The position numbers and the translations under genes were made by a program. A stretch of 64,000 nt of DNA, taken from assembly GCF_004769235.1 (NCBI RefSeq), contig NZ_RQFG01000005.1:248001-312000 (forward strand), given 5' to 3'. Positions 61,333 to 64,000 of this stretch are shown in pieces. The stretch is from Leptospira kanakyensis (GTDB taxonomy: Bacteria > Spirochaetota > Leptospiria > Leptospirales > Leptospiraceae). How positions within the stretch are numbered: position 1 is the first letter of the stretch; each line of letters opens with the position of its first letter. A model generated the notes under the pieces. The model ran no database searches. It saw only the letters and a program-made list of their open reading frames with translations, and was not told where the DNA came from.

Positions 61333-63501
61333 TTAGGCTTCTTCAACCATTTCCAAAAACTGATTTTTGTCCTTAGTATCATGCGGATACGATAAATTTA
61401 GCACTCGATAGGTTGCACGGAATGATCCAATGATCGAATCTTCTTTTTTTGCAAACGAAGATTTGATTTTTTTGATCACAACATCAGTTTCTTCTTTGTC
61501 TTTTCCGTGAAGAACCATAGCAAATTTTCCTTGTCCCACGCGAGTAAAAAAGTCCAATTCTCCGATATGATCCATCATTGTTTTTCGTAGAACATCCGCA
61601 TAACGGGCAAAAGTTCCTGCTCCGACCAAATGAACCATTCTGGATACATTCTGAATTTTAAAGAGAGTCACAGTAAAATTTGTATTCATCTGTGAAGCTT
61701 TTTCGATTTCACTTAAAATTCGTGATTCTAATGGATTGAATGGATTTCTAAATAAAGCTTCTTTTTCTTGAAGAATGAGTAAGTTTGCAAAAACGGGAGC
61801 AGATGTTTCGAGTAATGTAACTCCTACATCTCTTGTTGTATCAGTCCATGCTGTTCCCGTTGAATGGACGATGATCATACCTACAAGCCAATTCAAATTG
61901 ATGATTGGCAAAATTGTGAATTCACTCATAATCCCTAATTCATCGTTTGTGAAAATGGATTTTAATTCGGAGTCTTCTCTGAAGTTTTCTAACCGGTAAA
62001 CACCAGGAACGTTGGAAACCATTCCCACAATGTCAGAGTCTTTACTTAATTTGAAGTCTTTTGTTCTTTCTGGTAATATGAAATTAGAACCAAACACAAT
62101 GTAGTCGGAGCGTGTTTCTGAATCTAAAACTAAAAAGGAGAATTGTTTTACACCAAGTTTGGTTTTGATATTTTCTATAAGTAAATCATAGGCTTCATCC
62201 ATTTTACGGACACGAGCAAAATCACGGGCAAATCGTAATACAGATTCATTAATTTCAATCACTTCTTTAGCTTGGACTAAATCGTCATTGATCGATTCAA
62301 ATTCGGATACTCTTTCAAAAACCGAACCTGCAATATCACCTACGATTTTTGCAAATTCTAAATCGTCGGTAATGTATTCTTCACCGTTAATTAATTTTCC
62401 AAGGGAAATCACACCAAAACATTTTTCGCCATGACGGATAGGCACTAAAATTTCAGAACCCATTTCAGTGAGTAACTTAAACTCTCTATCCGGCAAACGA
62501 GAGGACTTAAATTCTCCTGCATAAATGACTGTTTCTGAATCAGAAATCCGTGAATAGATTTCGTCATTCGGGGAAAGATACCAAGAATCTTTTGATTGAA
62601 CCCCTTGTGCAGTCACTGCCTCCCATTTAGGATTTTTGGGATTCGTAGAAGTGAGAACCACAACTGAGTTACAACCCACTTGACCAATCAAACTATAAAC
62701 TAAGTTATCAAAATAATCTGAAAACTCTTTGGAGGAAGCTATTTCTTTAGTGATTTCAAAAATGGCCTGGTAGTTTTCTATACGTTTTTTGGAAGCCAAA
62801 TGATACGACATTGGTGCTGTACCAAAATCAGATTCATCATCAAACAATACATCTTCTCCAATCGGAGCTGGATCATCTTTGGCAGGCCTTAAGGGTTGTT
62901 TGGCGGCTTCTTTTTTAGCGTCGTTTTCCCACTCATCAAATATATTTACTTCCGGGAGAGGGGCATCGGGCTCAGAAATTTCATCGTGATAATCTCGATC
63001 AATCAGATCATCACCTAGCCCTGGTTCTTCGAAATTTGGTATTGGGGTTTCAGGTTCTGGTTCTGGTTTGATATCTAATTCAGGCTCAGGTTCTATTTCG
63101 GAATCCGCATCTTCATCAGCAATTGGTTCGTAATCACCAAGTCCCTCTTCTAGATCATTTTCCAATTGTGGTAACGGATCTTCGTCCCATGTATCATCAC
63201 CTAACTCACCAAAGTCTGCATCCGTCAACTCAGGAATGTCACTGAGGTCAAACTCCTCTTCTCCATCGGGACTAGGGAGGTCGCCAATTTCAGTAGCCAG
63301 TGAATCTGAAAAACTATCGTCTAACCAATCGGAGTCGGTATCCGAAACAGGGACAGACTCTTTTTCTTGAACTAAATTTTCCTCATGGAATTGTTCTGCT
63401 TTTTTTAATAAAGACGGTTTGCCTAAGTTAGGTGTAGAAGATTTTGAAGTCGAGGAACCCGAAGTTTTTTTAATTTCTTCGGCTCTGTCGAGAAGTCCCA
63501 C
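61333..63501 (-). CDS. GAF-domain protein with acidic N-terminus and degenerate GGDEF domain
   Basis: The 722-residue protein has three parts. Residues 1-225 are disordered and very acidic, with EPEPE runs. Then come two GAF-like domains (about 240-400 and 430-570), ligand or redox sensors. The C-terminus has the size of a GGDEF domain, but the catalytic RxGGDEF position reads RVGQGKF (654-660), so it cannot make cyclic di-GMP by the normal route. It may be a scaffold or a receptor. The gene overlaps nothing on its 5' side: the next gene stops 2 nt away. Confidence 0.75.
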   Translation of the reverse strand: MGLLDRAEEIKKTSGSSTSKSSTPNLGKPSLLKKAEQFHEENLVQEKESVPVSDTDSDWLDDSFSDSLATEIGDLPSPDGEEEFDLSDIPELTDADFGELGDDTWDEDPLPQLENDLEEGLGDYEPIADEDADSEIEPEPELDIKPEPEPETPIPNFEEPGLGDDLIDRDYHDEISEPDAPLPEVNIFDEWENDAKKEAAKQPLRPAKDDPAPIGEDVLFDDESDFGTAPMSYHLASKKRIENYQAIFEITKEIASSKEFSDYFDNLVYSLIGQVGCNSVVVLTSTNPKNPKWEAVTAQGVQSKDSWYLSPNDEIYSRISDSETVIYAGEFKSSRLPDREFKLLTEMGSEILVPIRHGEKCFGVISLGKLINGEEYITDDLEFAKIVGDIAGSVFERVSEFESINDDLVQAKEVIEINESVLRFARDFARVRKMDEAYDLLIENIKTKLGVKQFSFLVLDSETRSDYIVFGSNFILPERTKDFKLSKDSDIVGMVSNVPGVYRLENFREDSELKSIFTNDELGIMSEFTILPIINLNWLVGMIIVHSTGTAWTDTTRDVGVTLLETSAPVFANLLILQEKEALFRNPFNPLESRILSEIEKASQMNTNFTVTLFKIQNVSRMVHLVGAGTFARYADVLRKTMMDHIGELDFFTRVGQGKFAMVLHGKDKEETDVVIKKIKSSFAKKEDSIIGSFRATYRVLNLSYPHDTKDKNQFLEMVEEA

Positions 63502-63502
63502 T

Positions 63503-64000
63503 TTATAACTCCAGTTCTTTCATCATTTTTTTGTATAACTCGAAGTATTGAGATTTCGAGAATTCGCGGATCACATCATCAGGAAGGTTACCAAGTAAAT
63601 TGTCTAAATATCCTAATACTTTTTTGCGTTCCCCAGCAGATAAGTTATCTCCACCTGCCTCCGCAAGTGCTTCTTCAGTAGCGGGTTTGGCTTCTGGTGC
63701 AGATACATCTGATTTACGAAGTTCTTCCAATGGAGAAAGTTTTCCTTCCATTGCATATTCGTCTAAATCAACTTCGTATTCTTCTGATTCGTCACTTGCA
63801 AGTGTAGGAGTTCTTGTTTCTTTCGGTAATTCAGGTGTTGATAAATCAAAACTATCATCAATCGCTGTGTCAGAACCAAAATCACCAAAGTCGGTTTCGG
63901 ATTCATGTTCAACTAAATCATCACCGCCGAATGACGCTAAATCAAAGTCAGCTGGTTCTTCTTGGCCAGTTTGTTCTGATAAAGAAACTTCTTCCTCTGG
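63503..64000 (-). CDS. Acidic protein of unknown function, C-terminal part (runs off right edge)
   Basis: The frame is open from base 64000 to its stop at 63503 (165 residues visible) and has no need of an internal start. The visible N-terminal 120 residues are acidic and low in complexity, with DFGDFGSD-type repeats. The last 45 residues are a folded helical module: KKVLGYLDNLLGNLPDDVI, then EFSKSQYFELYKKMMKELEL (shortened: FSKSQYFELYKK). This helical ending recalls short C-terminal modules of some spirochaete proteins, which is only an impression. It lies 2 nt upstream of the GAF protein gene. Both share acidic disordered regions. Confidence 0.6.
   Translation of the reverse strand, partial: PEEEVSLSEQTGQEEPADFDLASFGGDDLVEHESETDFGDFGSDTAIDDSFDLSTPELPKETRTPTLASDESEEYEVDLDEYAMEGKLSPLEELRKSDVSAPEAKPATEEALAEAGGDNLSAGERKKVLGYLDNLLGNLPDDVIREFSKSQYFELYKKMMKELEL

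Noticed and set aside
62990..63140. DNA repeats coding for the EPEPE stretch.
   Set aside because: The repetition comes from a low-complexity acidic protein segment; it is not a CRISPR or mobile repeat.
1..64000. tRNA, rRNA, CRISPR, insertion sequence or prophage genes.
   Set aside because: No transposase, integrase, cas-like or phage protein was seen, and the gaps between genes are too short and lack tRNA-like T-arm and acceptor patterns. Structured RNAs cannot be excluded by eye.

Overview
The window is a compact, gene-dense piece of a spirochaete chromosome, almost certainly a Leptospira, and more likely an environmental or saprophytic species than a host-restricted one (the second point is inference). 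The genus call rests mainly on a clear ompL1 porin gene (55890-56816). Supporting signs are low GC, frequent TTG and GTG starts, signal peptides of the LSLSAQ type, and families that look leptospiral (a PilZ protein with a large insert, a DUF1574-like partner of an MBOAT acyltransferase). I saw no rRNA, tRNA, CRISPR array, insertion sequence or prophage. No gap between genes exceeds about 180 bp.

Layout, left to right. 1-9760: an edge gene, a PilZ-type protein, a block of exported proteins read leftward (TPR protein, penicillin-acylase-type Ntn hydrolase, anchored unknown protein, lytic transglycosylase), and a divergent membrane histidine kinase. 9905-12494: three tandem secreted alpha/beta-hydrolase-like paralogues with terminators and probable promoters. 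12619-17782: a leftward metal- or sulfur-stress cluster of RND pump, TolC-type channel, small DUF2892 membrane protein and CsoR/RcnR/CstR-type repressor, with palindromic operators. 17824-25170: methyltransferase, FAD oxidoreductase, CoA-transferase, zinc-ribbon protein, MsbA-like ABC exporter and a lipoprotein solute-binding protein.

25127-35719 is one long leftward run: amidohydrolase-like pseudoenzyme, S1-domain protein, trmL, GHKL ATPase, uvrB, lon and a bifunctional class A PBP. 35757-43598 reads mostly rightward: a second stand-alone GHKL ATPase, glycosyltransferase, aroE, folC, TetR regulator, trpF and mutS. 43569-50162 reads leftward: serB, an SGNH lipoprotein, a 59-residue small protein, a GPH-type sugar symporter, and bioB, bioA and bioD.

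50222-55833 reads mostly rightward: a cyclic-nucleotide-binding protein, an AI-2E-type permease, two DMT permeases (one leftward), a divergent RlmL-like methyltransferase, ung and a pterin carbinolamine dehydratase. 55890-64000 holds ompL1, carA, a DUF5808-like small protein, an MBOAT/SGNH acyl-transfer pair, a GAF protein with a degenerate GGDEF domain, and an acidic protein that runs off the right edge.

Most of the content is housekeeping (DNA repair, proteolysis, wall synthesis, cofactors, amino acids). The unusual parts are the hydrolase triplication, the palindrome-controlled RND cluster whose sensor lacks the usual metal-binding histidine and whose operon lacks an adaptor protein, the PilZ domain interrupted by about 200 residues, and several degenerate enzymes. 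Neighbouring genes often overlap by 4-40 nt, and several convergent pairs overlap in antisense.
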